DNA of 64,000 nt from Planctomycetota bacterium (GCA_016714045.1 JADJNY010000001.1:434001-498000), one strand, 5' to 3'; shown: positions 17,708-26,451, counted from the first letter of the stretch. Notes: generated by a model not told the origin, from the sequence alone. A program made the numbers and translations.

Positions 17708-17926
17708 TCACCGGATCCGCTTCGCCCGGGCGTAGTGTTGGGCGCTCGTGTGAAGCAGCTCGGCGACCCAGGTCTTGTCCGCGCCGGACTGATTCTCGGG
17801 AAGAGCCTCGACCTCGGCGATCCAGCTCAGGTACTCGTCGGTCAACTGGAAGCCGCCGTACTTCGTGCTCGGCTCCGCCACGCGATCGGCGCTGGGCTTC
17901 GACGGCTTGGGCTCGATTTCGTCCAT
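17708..17926 (-). CDS. Small protein upstream of nucleotidyltransferase-like gene
   Basis: A 72-residue acidic/basic mixed protein with start ATG 17926-17924 (MDEIEPKPSKPSADRVAEPS ...). The centre STKYGGFQLTDEYLSWIAEVEALP and the C-terminus WVAELLHTSAQHYARAKRIR look like two amphipathic helices. No family recognised. The single-base gap to the nucleotidyltransferase-like gene indicates co-translation and suggests a partner protein. The open frame continues upstream, but the residues there are Arg-rich shadow sequence. Confidence 0.55.
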   Translation of the reverse strand: MDEIEPKPSKPSADRVAEPSTKYGGFQLTDEYLSWIAEVEALPENQSGADKTWVAELLHTSAQHYARAKRIR

Positions 17927-18180
17927 GCGCTCATCGTACTCGCGGCTGCGAGGGCGTGCGGCGTGTGGACAACTCGCGGGCGCGCGCACCGCAGAGAGGA
18001 GCGGGGAACGCGGCGTGTCGTACCGGCAGAGAACCGGTCTCGACGAGGGGGCGAACGGCGCGTGGGGCGCGATCGAGGCCTGGAATCGGAGGATCCCACA
18101 GCGGCGGAGCGCGAGTGACGCGCTCCATTCACTGCCTCGAGAATCGGAGTGAAATCGAGTGCGAGCGGGCGCTCGCCGCG

Positions 18181-18897
18181 TCACTTCAGCCCGAGCGTCG
18201 CGAGCTGCGCGCGATCGACGAGATCGCCGTCCTTCGGGAGCGCGGCGCGGATCGCCTGCTTCGCGTCGCTCCACGCCTGGCGGAAGGCGAGGAACTCTGC
18301 GGGCTCCTTCGCGAGCGCGTCCTCGCGGGTGCGGCCTTCGAGCGGCGCGATGCCGTACGAAAGCGCGACGAGGTTCGGGTTCGACTCGAAGAGTTCGTGG
18401 CAGGACACGAGCAGCAGCTCGCGGCCCTTCGTGCGCACGCAGATCTGCTCGTGAGACGTGTCGAACACCATGACCTCGCGCCGCGCGGTGCTCGCGATGC
18501 GCGCTTTGAGCTCAGCAACGAGCGCCGCGACCTGGCCGGGAGCGAGACGCGCATAACGGTGACTGGCCGGGCCGGAGTCGCTGGGCTCGAGCCAGATGGC
18601 GTCTCCCGACTCCCAGAGCGCGAACTCGAGCTCGTCGAGGCCATCGGATTGCGGCTCGACCTCGTCTGGATCGGGGACGGACATTCCCGGGAGCATGACG
18701 ACGCTGACCGCCGCGCTCCGGAGCTCCGGCACGGCGCCGAGGAAGGGATCGAAGAACTCGGGGCCGTTCGCAGCGTTCTCGGTCGAGCAACTCGCGACGA
18801 GGAGCGCAGCGAGCGCGCTCGCCAATCGAGCTCGAATCCGCACGCGGGCGGAGGCAACGCTCCGCATCGATGATGCCGACCCGAAGATCACGCTCAC
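18181..18897 (-). CDS. Putative lipoprotein at the end of the radical SAM locus
   Basis: Up to 238 residues. A lipobox (ALLVASC, Cys 37 from the GTG) follows an Arg-rich n-region, so the protein is probably exported and lipidated. Two starts are possible: the GTG at 18897-18895, which overlaps the stop of the upstream peptide gene (GTGA) and suggests coupling, or the ATG at 18867, which gives a more normal 26-residue signal. The mature part has no family I recognise; it contains HEQICVRTKGRELLLVSCHEL and a C-terminal helical stretch. Location directly behind the peptide gene raises the possibility of a role in the same system, but this is inference. Confidence 0.6.
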   Translation of the reverse strand: MSVIFGSASSMRSVASARVRIRARLASALAALLVASCSTENAANGPEFFDPFLGAVPELRSAAVSVVMLPGMSVPDPDEVEPQSDGLDELEFALWESGDAIWLEPSDSGPASHRYARLAPGQVAALVAELKARIASTARREVMVFDTSHEQICVRTKGRELLLVSCHELFESNPNLVALSYGIAPLEGRTREDALAKEPAEFLAFRQAWSDAKQAIRAALPKDGDLVDRAQLATLGLK

Positions 18898-19073
18898 TTG
18901 TCGAACACGTTCGTCTCGCTCGGCGCGATGCGCTCGTCGACCTTCTCGATCGTGAGGTCGAGCTCGGCGTAGTTCAGCGTCTCCGGCTCCTTCGCGTCGG
19001 GCTTGCGCTCCTCGCGCGCGGGCGGCGTGGGCTTGGAGACGGTCTCGGGCTTCTTCGATTCCGTGGGCTTCAT
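18894..19073 (-). CDS. Candidate RiPP precursor peptide (59 residues)
   Basis: A small gene too short for most gene callers, start ATG 19073-19071, stop 18896-18894. The product begins MKPTESKKPETVSKPT, is Lys/Glu/Pro-rich for the first 30 residues, then changes to ETLNYAELDLTIEKVDERIA and ends PSETNVFDK. There is no cysteine, no signal peptide and no membrane segment. It lies 64 bases behind a B12-binding-type radical SAM gene and its stop overlaps the possible GTG of a lipoprotein gene. A charged leader followed by a short distinct C-terminus, placed next to two radical SAM proteins with possible RRE-like ends, is what a RiPP precursor would look like. Which residues would be modified is unknown; Tyr35, Asn56 and Phe57 are the only aromatic or amide candidates near the C-terminus. 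Confidence 0.55.
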   Translation of the reverse strand: MKPTESKKPETVSKPTPPAREERKPDAKEPETLNYAELDLTIEKVDERIAPSETNVFDK

Positions 19074-19137
19074 GGTGGTCTTTCGTACTGCGGTGTGCGG
19101 TGCGTTCGATTCGATGCGGCGTGCGCGCGGCGCGTCG
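19074..19137 (-). other. Spacer between radical SAM gene and peptide gene
   Basis: 64 bases with the minus-strand sequence GAAAGACCACC just before the peptide ATG as the only weak ribosome-binding site. No terminator hairpin is evident, so co-transcription of the radical SAM gene and the peptide gene is plausible. Confidence 0.35.
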
Positions 19138-21406
19138 TCAGAGCGTAGTCGTCGCGGCGGCGGAGGGCGAGCGCGCGCTCGTCGACGCCTTCGCGTGGGG
19201 GAGATGGAGCAATCCTAGCCGGTGCAACTCGCCGCCGAAGCGCTCGAGCGCCGCGCGCGACGCGCCCGATTGGCCGTCGAGAAGCTCTCCGAGCGTTCCG
19301 CGCTTCGCGATCGCCTCCAACACGCGCTTGCCATCGAGCGCGAGCTCCGCGAACTCCGCGCTGTCGCCGTCGTACGCGAGCGCACGGCGCTTCGGTGCGA
19401 TCGTCCCGAGCGCGCGCTCCGCCTCCGCGACGCGGTTCTCGACGTAGCGGCCTGTCAGGAAGTCCGGCTGGATCGCGCGCGCGAGCGGGTGCGCGAGCTT
19501 CGTGCGTGTCTCCGTGTGGCTGAACGGGAGCTCGACGACGCGCAGATCGCGCGACGGAGCGAGCGTCGCGTCCGCGCCGAGCGTCGCGCGTCGCTCGACG
19601 CGCTCGCGACAGCGCGCGATGAACTCGTCGGGCTTCACGTCGTGCGCGAGGTGCAGGAAGTAGTGGCTCTTCTGCATGAAGTAGAAGATGTTGTCGCCGC
19701 TGAAGAGCGGAAGGTTCGCCCGCAGGCGGCTCATCATCTCCTCGAACAGCTCCGCGGCCTCCGTCTGCGTCATGCCCGTCTCGGCGACGTAGTCGTGGTA
19801 GAGCTCGATGTCGAGGTCGGGGTCGTCGACGATCGTGAGGCCGAAGCGCTCGGGGTGCTGGTACGTCTCGGCGACCTCGTCGATGTGGAACGTCTGCAGC
19901 GACACCTCGCGGATCACGTCGCTGTTCTTCACGAGGAAATCGACCGTCGCGCGCGCCTCCGCGCGTCTCCGTCGGGAACCCGACCATCGCGTAGAACGTG
20001 ACGCTGATGCCGGCCCGCGCACAGTGCTTCGCGACCGCGAGCGTCTCGTCGACGGTCTGGCCCTTCTTCATCATCTCGAGGAGCCGCGGCGTCGCCGTTT
20101 CGAAGCCGAAGAGCAGTTTGCGGCAGCCGGAGTCGTACAGGCGCCGCGTGCCTTCCTCGGTGTACGCGTCCGCTTCGATGCGCGCGTCGCTCCACCAGCG
20201 GATGTCCGCGTTGCGGCGCAGGAGCTCGTTCGGGAGTTCTTTGATCATCCCCGGCGGCATGCAGTCGGTGATGAAGTCGAACGAGCGCGCGCCGTGGCGC
20301 TCCTTCAACTGCACGACGTGCTCGACGATCGTCTTCGCGCGGCGCGTGCGGTAGCCCGGCCCGATCACCGTCGGCAGCGTGCAGAAGCTGCACTCGCCGT
20401 AGTAGCACCCGCGGTTCACGTCGTAGGGGAGCACGACCTCGGGCGAGAAGTACTTCTCGAGCGGCAGCCCCTCGAAGTCCGGCACGGGCGCCGCGTCGAG
20501 GCGGATCGGCATCGCGGGGCGGTTCGCGACGGCGATCGGTGTCGCGCCGGAGCGGTCGATCCACGTCAGCGAGCCGACGTCGGCGAGCGAGCTCCCACTC
20601 TCGAGCGCCTTGCACAGCGCGAGCAGCGGCGCCTCGCCCTCGTGGAAGACGAGCGAGTCGATGCACGCGTCGACGCCGGGCCGCTGCATCAGCTTCTGTC
20701 CGATGTAGGCGAGGAACCCGCCGCCCGCCGTGACGTGGCAGTCGGGCAGGGCGCGCTTCACCATGCGACCGAGCGTCAGCGCGGGGATGAGCTGGCTGCC
20801 GTAGATCACGCTCATGCCGAGCACGCGCGGGCGGCGCGCGACGAGCCCGGGCAGCACGTGCTCCTTGTAATAGCGCACGAACGGGTTCTCCGCTTCGTCG
20901 AGCGTCGCCGCGAGGACGTCCTTCGAGCGGTCGATCGAGTACCGCATCGTGAAGTTGTGCGGCGTGAGCTGCGTCGGGAAGTGCGCCGCGCTGAAGAGGC
21001 GCAAGGAGTGGTACAGCGTGCGCACCGCAGGCACGTACTGCTCCATGTCCCAGAAGCGCGGCCCGCGGATCACGGCCTTCGCGTCGTCGATGCGCTCGAT
21101 CAACGCGTCGGCGCTCGCGGCGCTCTCCGCGGCGGCGCGGAACGCCGCGAGCTCGCGGAACGAGAGCTCCGCGCGGCCTTCGTAGCGCGCGAGCGGCAGC
21201 CGCTCCTCGACGATGCGCGCCGCGCGCGCGAGCTCCTCCCGCGACAGGAACCGGTCGTACGCGTCGAGGCTCGCGTCGAAGAGCTGCACGTCGTCGAAGC
21301 CGTTCGCGCGCAGGTACGCCTTGAGGCACGGCAGCGCGAGGTACGGCTGCGTGAAGTGCCCTTGCGGCGGGAAGACGAGCGTGATGGGGAAGGAGGAGTG
21401 CGTCAT
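19138..21406 (-). CDS. B12-binding-type radical SAM protein with RRE-like C-terminus (apparent frameshift)
   Basis: About 755 residues if one base is removed near 19960. The start ATG 21406-21404 overlaps the stop of the upstream radical SAM gene (ATGA). Residues about 190-290 resemble a cobalamin-binding Rossmann domain (VLGMSVIYGSQLIPAL ... VTAGGGF). The radical SAM cysteines are C334, C339 and C342 (RGCYYGECSFC; CX4CX2C instead of the usual CX3CX2C). The reading frame breaks after FYAMVGFPTETR (about residue 482) and resumes as EARATVDFLVKNSDVIREVS. The last ~100 residues, with the pattern LALDGKRVLEAIAKRGTLGE ... RFGGELHRLGLLHLP, are compatible with a PqqD-like (RRE) winged helix, though this is a pattern match only. 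Likely modifies the nearby peptide; real chemistry unknown. Confidence 0.75.
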
Positions 21407-23391
21407 GGGGCGCGGTGCTCTGCGATCTCGGCGCGCGCATCGTCCGGCGCGGCGGCGGTGGTCTCGATCCAGCCTTCGCTGCGCCAGCGCTCGAGCGCCG
21501 CGCTGGCGCCGGGGTAGCGCGCTTCGAGCTCGTCCGTCGTGCGCGCGCCGTCGAGCGCGGCGAGCAGCGTCGCGGCGGCCTGCGACACGCGCAGCGTCTC
21601 GATCCCGCGCGCGCTCGGGCGCACCGCGAGCCACGTGGGCTTCGGCGGGAGCGCGCCGGCGAACTCGCGCGCGGCGGCCGCGGGCAGGTCGTGCGCGAGC
21701 TCGACGAGCTCACCGTCGAAGCGCGGGCCGCGGCTCTCGCGCTCGACGCGTCCGCGCGCCGCGACGCGCACGCAGGCCTGCTCCCACAGGAGCGCGTCTC
21801 TCACGGTCGTGTCGCCGCTCGCGCGCGCGAACGTCTCGAAGCTGCGCCCGTCCGCCTTCCACGCGCGGAAAAGGTCGAGCGTGTCGAGCTCGCGCGCCCG
21901 CGCGAGCCGCGTCCACGCGCGCGGGAAGCGCATGAGCACGTCGGGGAGCTCGCTCGCGATCGCGTGCAGCGCGTGCAAGCGCTCCTCGTCGTCCGGCAAG
22001 AGCGCCCACGTCGTGAACAGATCGGGATGCGCTTCGCGCAGCGCGCGCTCCTCCGGCTCGTCGCCCGCGCCCCACGCCATGTCGGGCGGGATGCCCTCGA
22101 CGGGCCGCGCGCGCGCGCCGAACTCCTCGAAGAGGCCGCAACCGGGCTGCGGGTTCACGAGGTGCAGCGAAATCTGCACGCCGGCGCGCAGCGCGGCGCG
22201 CGCACAGAAGTCGAGGCTCGCGCGCAGCGCGCGCTCGTCCTCGCCGGGGAGGCCGAGGATGAGCGACAGGATCGGCAGGATCCCCGCGCGCGCGCAATCG
22301 TCGACGACGCGCAGCAGGTCCACGTCCGCGCGCATGCCCTTTTGGTTCCGCTCGCGCACGCTCGCGTCCGCGGACTCGACGCCGATCAGCACGCGGTAGC
22401 AGCCCGCGCGCCCCATGAGCTCGAGCAGCTCGCCATCCAGGTGGTCGGCGCGCGCGCGCACCTCCCACGGGATACGCGCTCCGCGCGCGAGGGGAATGCC
22501 CGCGTCGCGCGCGAGGAGCTCCTCGCACAACGCGACTGCGTGCCCGCGGTTCGCCGCGAAGAGGTCGTGGCACAGGTACGCGGCCGTCGCGCCCGGCATG
22601 GCACGCAGCGCTTCGATCTCGTCGGCGAGCGCGCGCGCCGGCACGACGCGCGAGCGGCGCGACCAGAAACGCCCGATCGTGCAGAAGGAACAGTCGTAGA
22701 CGCACCCGCGGCCCGAGTCGAGCGCGACGAGCCCGTCCTGAAAGCGCGTGACGCGCTTGTACTCCTCGATGGAGGGCAGCAGGTCCCACGCGCACGGCGC
22801 GAGCGTCGTGAGCGCCGCCAGGTCGTTCATCGGTGCACGATCGGGGTTCCGCCGTGCGCGACCGTCGGCGCCGCGCACGGTCGTCCCGGCGATGGAGAGG
22901 TCGCGCGGGAGTGCGGAGCGCTCGAGCTCCCGCACGAGTTCGACGAGCGTCACCTCGCCTTCGCCGCGCACGACGACGTCGACGGCGGGGAAGCGCTCGA
23001 CGAGCGCCGCGTCGAGGCCCGTCGTCCCGGGGCCGCCGAGCAGCGTCGTCAACCTGGGCCGCGCGCGCTTCAACTCGGCCAGGATCGCGAGCGCGATCGG
23101 AACCGTGGCGCCCATCGCGGAGAGGCCGACGATCGCGGGTTCGCGGCCCGCGAGGAGGCGTTCCACGGAGCGCTGCGCGAGGCCGCGGCCGTCGCGCGGC
23201 TCCAACTCGCCGGTGGCGAGCGCGTGCGCGAGGTCCTCCAACACGACCGCGATCCCCGCGACGCGCAGCGCCCCCCCGAGGCGCAGGAGGCCGGGCGGGG
23301 GCATCGAGTAGCCGAAGGTGTCGCGGTGCGGCGCCTGCGCGAGGAGCACGTTCACGCGCGCATCATCCCAACGCGCGACCGACCTCGCCAC
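21403..23391 (-). CDS. B12-binding-type radical SAM protein with RRE-like C-terminus
   Basis: A 662-residue protein from the ATG at 23391; a GTG at 23355 (VNVLLAQAPHRDT) begins exactly at the first strand of the B12-binding domain and may be the real start. Domains: cobalamin-binding fold about 13-180 (AIVGLSAMGATVPIAL, LLGGPGTTG, VDVVVRGEGE), radical SAM core from C230-x3-C234-x2-C237 (RGCVYDCSFC) with the downstream GVESADASVRERNQKGM and GLPGEDERAL motifs, and a C-terminal end (about 575-645) with TWLAVRPSARGIETLRVSQA then ALDGARTTDELEARYPG, which has the strand-helix pattern of PqqD/RRE domains. First gene of the locus; its stop overlaps the next radical SAM gene. Confidence 0.8.
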   Translation of the reverse strand: MARSVARWDDARVNVLLAQAPHRDTFGYSMPPPGLLRLGGALRVAGIAVVLEDLAHALATGELEPRDGRGLAQRSVERLLAGREPAIVGLSAMGATVPIALAILAELKRARPRLTTLLGGPGTTGLDAALVERFPAVDVVVRGEGEVTLVELVRELERSALPRDLSIAGTTVRGADGRARRNPDRAPMNDLAALTTLAPCAWDLLPSIEEYKRVTRFQDGLVALDSGRGCVYDCSFCTIGRFWSRRSRVVPARALADEIEALRAMPGATAAYLCHDLFAANRGHAVALCEELLARDAGIPLARGARIPWEVRARADHLDGELLELMGRAGCYRVLIGVESADASVRERNQKGMRADVDLLRVVDDCARAGILPILSLILGLPGEDERALRASLDFCARAALRAGVQISLHLVNPQPGCGLFEEFGARARPVEGIPPDMAWGAGDEPEERALREAHPDLFTTWALLPDDEERLHALHAIASELPDVLMRFPRAWTRLARARELDTLDLFRAWKADGRSFETFARASGDTTVRDALLWEQACVRVAARGRVERESRGPRFDGELVELAHDLPAAAAREFAGALPPKPTWLAVRPSARGIETLRVSQAAATLLAALDGARTTDELEARYPGASAALERWRSEGWIETTAAAPDDARAEIAEHRAP

Positions 23392-23485
23392 CCTCGGCGT
23401 GCGTACGGCGACGCTTCTCGGAGGCGTCGCCCGCCGCTACCCTGTTCGCCCTCATCAACGGATTCCCCTGGCAGAACGGAACCCC

Positions 23486-25396
23486 ATGACGAACCGATCC
23501 TCGGGCGCTGGTCGCGTCCTCTTCCTTTCCTCCTTCCTTTTCGCCGCGTGCAGCGGGGGCGGCGGCAGCTCGACGCCCTCCTTCGCGGTCCGCACGACCT
23601 CCGTGAGCTGGGCGCAGAACACCCCGGTCGCGATCTCGGGCAAGAACCTCGCGTTCCTCGCCGCCGAGGACGTCACCGGCGCGGGCGGCACCGACTTCAA
23701 CACGGACGGCGACGTCAACGACACGATCGCCGTCGCGGTCGACACGTCGCGCAACCGCGAGACGGTGCTCGACGTCGCCGCCGACAACCTGGCCTGGATC
23801 GGCAACGAGCTCTACCTCGTCACGCAGGAGAGCGAGGACGAGGTCGACTGGAACACGGACACGGACACGACCGACCTCGTGCTCCTGCACTGGAACTCGA
23901 CGCTCGCCGCGCCGGAGTTCGTCGACGAGCTCGGCGACGACGCGCTCTTCGCGCGCGGCAACAACCTGTGGTACTCGAGCGCAACGGCCCCGGCAGGCGC
24001 CCTCGCGACGAGCCTGCGCGTCATCGCGGCCTCGGCCCCGCTGACCGCGACCGCGGTGGCGAGCACGGACGCCGTCGGTCCGCTCTCGCCGACGATCGTC
24101 GGTTCGGACGAAGGCCTCGTGTTCCTCGCGCTCGACGAGACCGTTGAAGGGCGCGACTTGAACGGCGACGCCGACGCGACGGACACGAGCGTCCTCGCGC
24201 TCCTGAACGGACTCTCGGTCGCGAACGTCGTGCGCAACACGGAGCTCGCGCTCGCGACGGGCTCGCCGCTGCGGGCGCGCGCGAACGGCTCGAACGACTG
24301 GCAGGTCGGCTTCCTGGTCTCCGAGGCCGCGCAAGGCGCCACGAACCTGAACGACCCCGCGTCGTTCGGCGCGAGCTGGCACCCGACGCAGTGCAGCGGC
24401 GACGACGACGCGGACACGACGGACGCCGTGCTCCACTACCTCAACTTCGCCGCGTGGAGCGCGAACGCGGTCACGAGCCCGATCCGCAACACCGGGCTCG
24501 TCGGCTCGCGGCGCATCTGCGTCGCGAACGGGTTCGTCGCGACGTTGAGCCTCGAGAGCGACGAGGGGACGTGCGACCTGAACGCGGACGGCGACACGAC
24601 CGACCGCGTCGTGCGCTGGACGCAGATCGTCGCCGGCACGGGCGCGATCGTCCCGCTGAACGACGCCGCGAACCTGCACGCCGTCGCCGACTGCGAGGGC
24701 GGGACCCGCGGGCTCGCCGAGCTCGACAGCCGCTTCGTCGCGCTCGTGAGCGAGGCCGACGACGACCTCGACATCGACGGCGGCGGGCTCACGCACGAGC
24801 TGCTCGGTTGGCTGCTCCCTAGCAACACCGCGCACGCGTGGGACTTCACGCACAGCGCCGCGAACGACGCCTTCGTGGGCGCGTCGTACATGGCGGAGGT
24901 CCCCGGGCGCGCGCAGCTCGGCGTCGCGCTGCCCGAGAACATCGAGGGCGAGAACATCAACCGTCACGTGCCCGCCGTCGCCGGCGAGGACACGGACACG
25001 AACGACGCGGCGCCGACGTTCGCGGACTTCTCCAGCTCGACGACGATGACGTTCCCGGGCGTCGCGATCGCGACGAACTTCGACAACGCGGGGCTCGTGA
25101 TCTCGAAGGGCTACGCCTTCTATCGCGTGTCGGAGTCCGAGGACAGCCGCAACTGGAACAACGACCTCGACGAGACGGACCAGATCCTGTTCCGCACGTC
25201 GCTCTCGCAGGGGACGTCGTTCGCGATGGCCGTGCTCAACGACATCACGGTCGGCGGCGACGCGACGCCCGCGGTGATCGTGGACACGGTCGGCACGCCG
25301 CAGGCGGCCGCCCTGATCGTCGACGAGGCGATCGTGGGCTCCGACGTCAACGGCGACGGCACGCAGCACTTCGTGCTGGAGTACTTCCGCTTCTGA
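23486..25396 (+). CDS. Putative lipoprotein with Asp/Asn-rich repeats
   Basis: A 636-residue exported protein. The N-terminus MTNRSSGAGRVLFLSSFLFA ends in a lipobox AACS, so it is probably a lipoprotein. Through the mature chain runs an acidic loop repeated at irregular spacing: DFNTDGDVND, DWNTDTDTTD, DLNGDADATD, DLNADGDTTD, NWNNDLDETD and DVNGDGTQHF, plus degenerate copies. Each is followed by a hydrophobic strand such as TIAVAVDTSRN. The pattern resembles EF-hand/dockerin-type or thrombospondin-3-like calcium loops, placed in what looks like a beta-propeller. Function unknown. It is divergent from the radical SAM operon (94 bases between starts). Confidence 0.65.
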   Translation: MTNRSSGAGRVLFLSSFLFAACSGGGGSSTPSFAVRTTSVSWAQNTPVAISGKNLAFLAAEDVTGAGGTDFNTDGDVNDTIAVAVDTSRNRETVLDVAADNLAWIGNELYLVTQESEDEVDWNTDTDTTDLVLLHWNSTLAAPEFVDELGDDALFARGNNLWYSSATAPAGALATSLRVIAASAPLTATAVASTDAVGPLSPTIVGSDEGLVFLALDETVEGRDLNGDADATDTSVLALLNGLSVANVVRNTELALATGSPLRARANGSNDWQVGFLVSEAAQGATNLNDPASFGASWHPTQCSGDDDADTTDAVLHYLNFAAWSANAVTSPIRNTGLVGSRRICVANGFVATLSLESDEGTCDLNADGDTTDRVVRWTQIVAGTGAIVPLNDAANLHAVADCEGGTRGLAELDSRFVALVSEADDDLDIDGGGLTHELLGWLLPSNTAHAWDFTHSAANDAFVGASYMAEVPGRAQLGVALPENIEGENINRHVPAVAGEDTDTNDAAPTFADFSSSTTMTFPGVAIATNFDNAGLVISKGYAFYRVSESEDSRNWNNDLDETDQILFRTSLSQGTSFAMAVLNDITVGGDATPAVIVDTVGTPQAAALIVDEAIVGSDVNGDGTQHFVLEYFRF

Positions 25397-25457
25397 CCGA
25401 GGCGCTCGCCGCGCTCCGCCGCTCCTCACGGGGCCGCGGGCGCGGCGCGCTCGTTCC

Positions 25458-26339
25458 ATGGCCCACGTCGCGATCATCGGCCCCGGCGCGATCGGCTGCG
25501 TGCTCGCCGCATGGCTCGCGCGGTCGGGGCGGCACCGCGTGACGCTCTGCGCGCGCACGCCGATCGAAGCTGGGCTCCGCGTCGAGACGCCGGACGGCGT
25601 GCTCGTCTCGCAGCCCGAGGTCGTCACGCATCCGGAGCGCCTCTCGCCCGCGGACTGGGCGTTCGTCGCGACGAAGGCCTACGACGCGGAGGCCGCCGCC
25701 GCGTGGTTCCCCCGCCTCGGTCCGTCGGTCCCCGTCGCGATCGTGCAGAACGGCGTCGAGCATCGCGCGCGCTTCGCGCCGTGGCTCGCGGCGGAGCGCT
25801 GCGTGCCCGTCATGGTGCACATCCCCGCCGAGCGCGACGCTCCGGGCCGCGTGCGCCAGCGCGGCCCCGCCGAGCTCGTCGTCGCGGACGACGCGCACGG
25901 GCGCGCGCTCGCGGAGCTCTTCGCCGGCACGCGCGTCTCCGTCGCGTGCACGGCGGACCTGACGAGCGTGCTCTGGCGCAAGCTCTGTCTGAACGCGGCC
26001 GGCGCGGTGCCCGCGCTCGTGCTCGAACCGGCCGGCGTGCTGAGGGACGAGGCGTGGGGCGAGGTGGCGCGCGCGCTCGTGCGCGAGTGCATCGCGGTCG
26101 GCCGCGCGGAGGGCGCGGTCCTCGAGGACGAGCTCGTCGAGCGCGTCCTCGACGCCTACCGCTCGGGACCGCCCGACGCGGTGAACTCGCTCCACGCCGA
26201 TCGGCTCGCGGGCCGGCCGATGGAGGTCGATGCGCGCAACGGCGCGATCGTGCGCTTGGGGCGGAAGCACGGCCTCCCGACGCCGTGCAACCAGATGGTC
26301 GTCGCGCTGCTCGAGCACGCGCAGCGCGCGCGACGCTGA
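25458..26339 (+). CDS. 2-dehydropantoate 2-reductase family protein (PanE/ApbA)
   Basis: A 293-residue NADPH-dependent reductase. The N-terminal Rossmann motif GPGAIGCVLAAWLARSG (GxGxxG) is followed by VATKAYDAEAAAAWF and VAIVQNGVEH, the standard ketopantoate reductase landmarks. The C-terminal helical domain has SVLWRKLCLNAAGAVPALV with the conserved Lys-x3-Asn and VNSLHADRLAGRPMEVDARN with the Glu-Asp-x-Asn-like segment. The true substrate could be ketopantoate or a related 2-oxoacid; many paralogues exist. No pantothenate genes are next to it. Confidence 0.8.
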   Translation: MAHVAIIGPGAIGCVLAAWLARSGRHRVTLCARTPIEAGLRVETPDGVLVSQPEVVTHPERLSPADWAFVATKAYDAEAAAAWFPRLGPSVPVAIVQNGVEHRARFAPWLAAERCVPVMVHIPAERDAPGRVRQRGPAELVVADDAHGRALAELFAGTRVSVACTADLTSVLWRKLCLNAAGAVPALVLEPAGVLRDEAWGEVARALVRECIAVGRAEGAVLEDELVERVLDAYRSGPPDAVNSLHADRLAGRPMEVDARNGAIVRLGRKHGLPTPCNQMVVALLEHAQRARR

Positions 26340-26370
26340 CGCAAGGACGCGCCGGCGGCCGATCCGCCGC

Positions 26371-26399
26371 GCGGGTCGAGCTTCTGCTCGGCGACCCGC
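26371..26399. terminator. Hairpin between convergent genes
   Basis: GCGGGTCGAGC, four bases (TTCT), then GCTCGGCGACCCGC form a strong GC-rich hairpin (GCGGGTC with GACCCGC, GAGC with GCTC, small bulge). It lies between the converging panE-like and phospholipase C-like genes. There is no run of T on either strand, so I call it terminator-like only. Confidence 0.4.
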
Positions 26400-26451
26400 G
26401 ATCGCCCGACCGCGGCCCGCAGCGCGCATCCGCGACGCGCGCCTCGTGCAC

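Noticed and set aside
21710..22795. Additional minus-strand open frame inside the second radical SAM gene
   Set aside because: It is a shifted frame of the same coding sequence without any recognisable motif.
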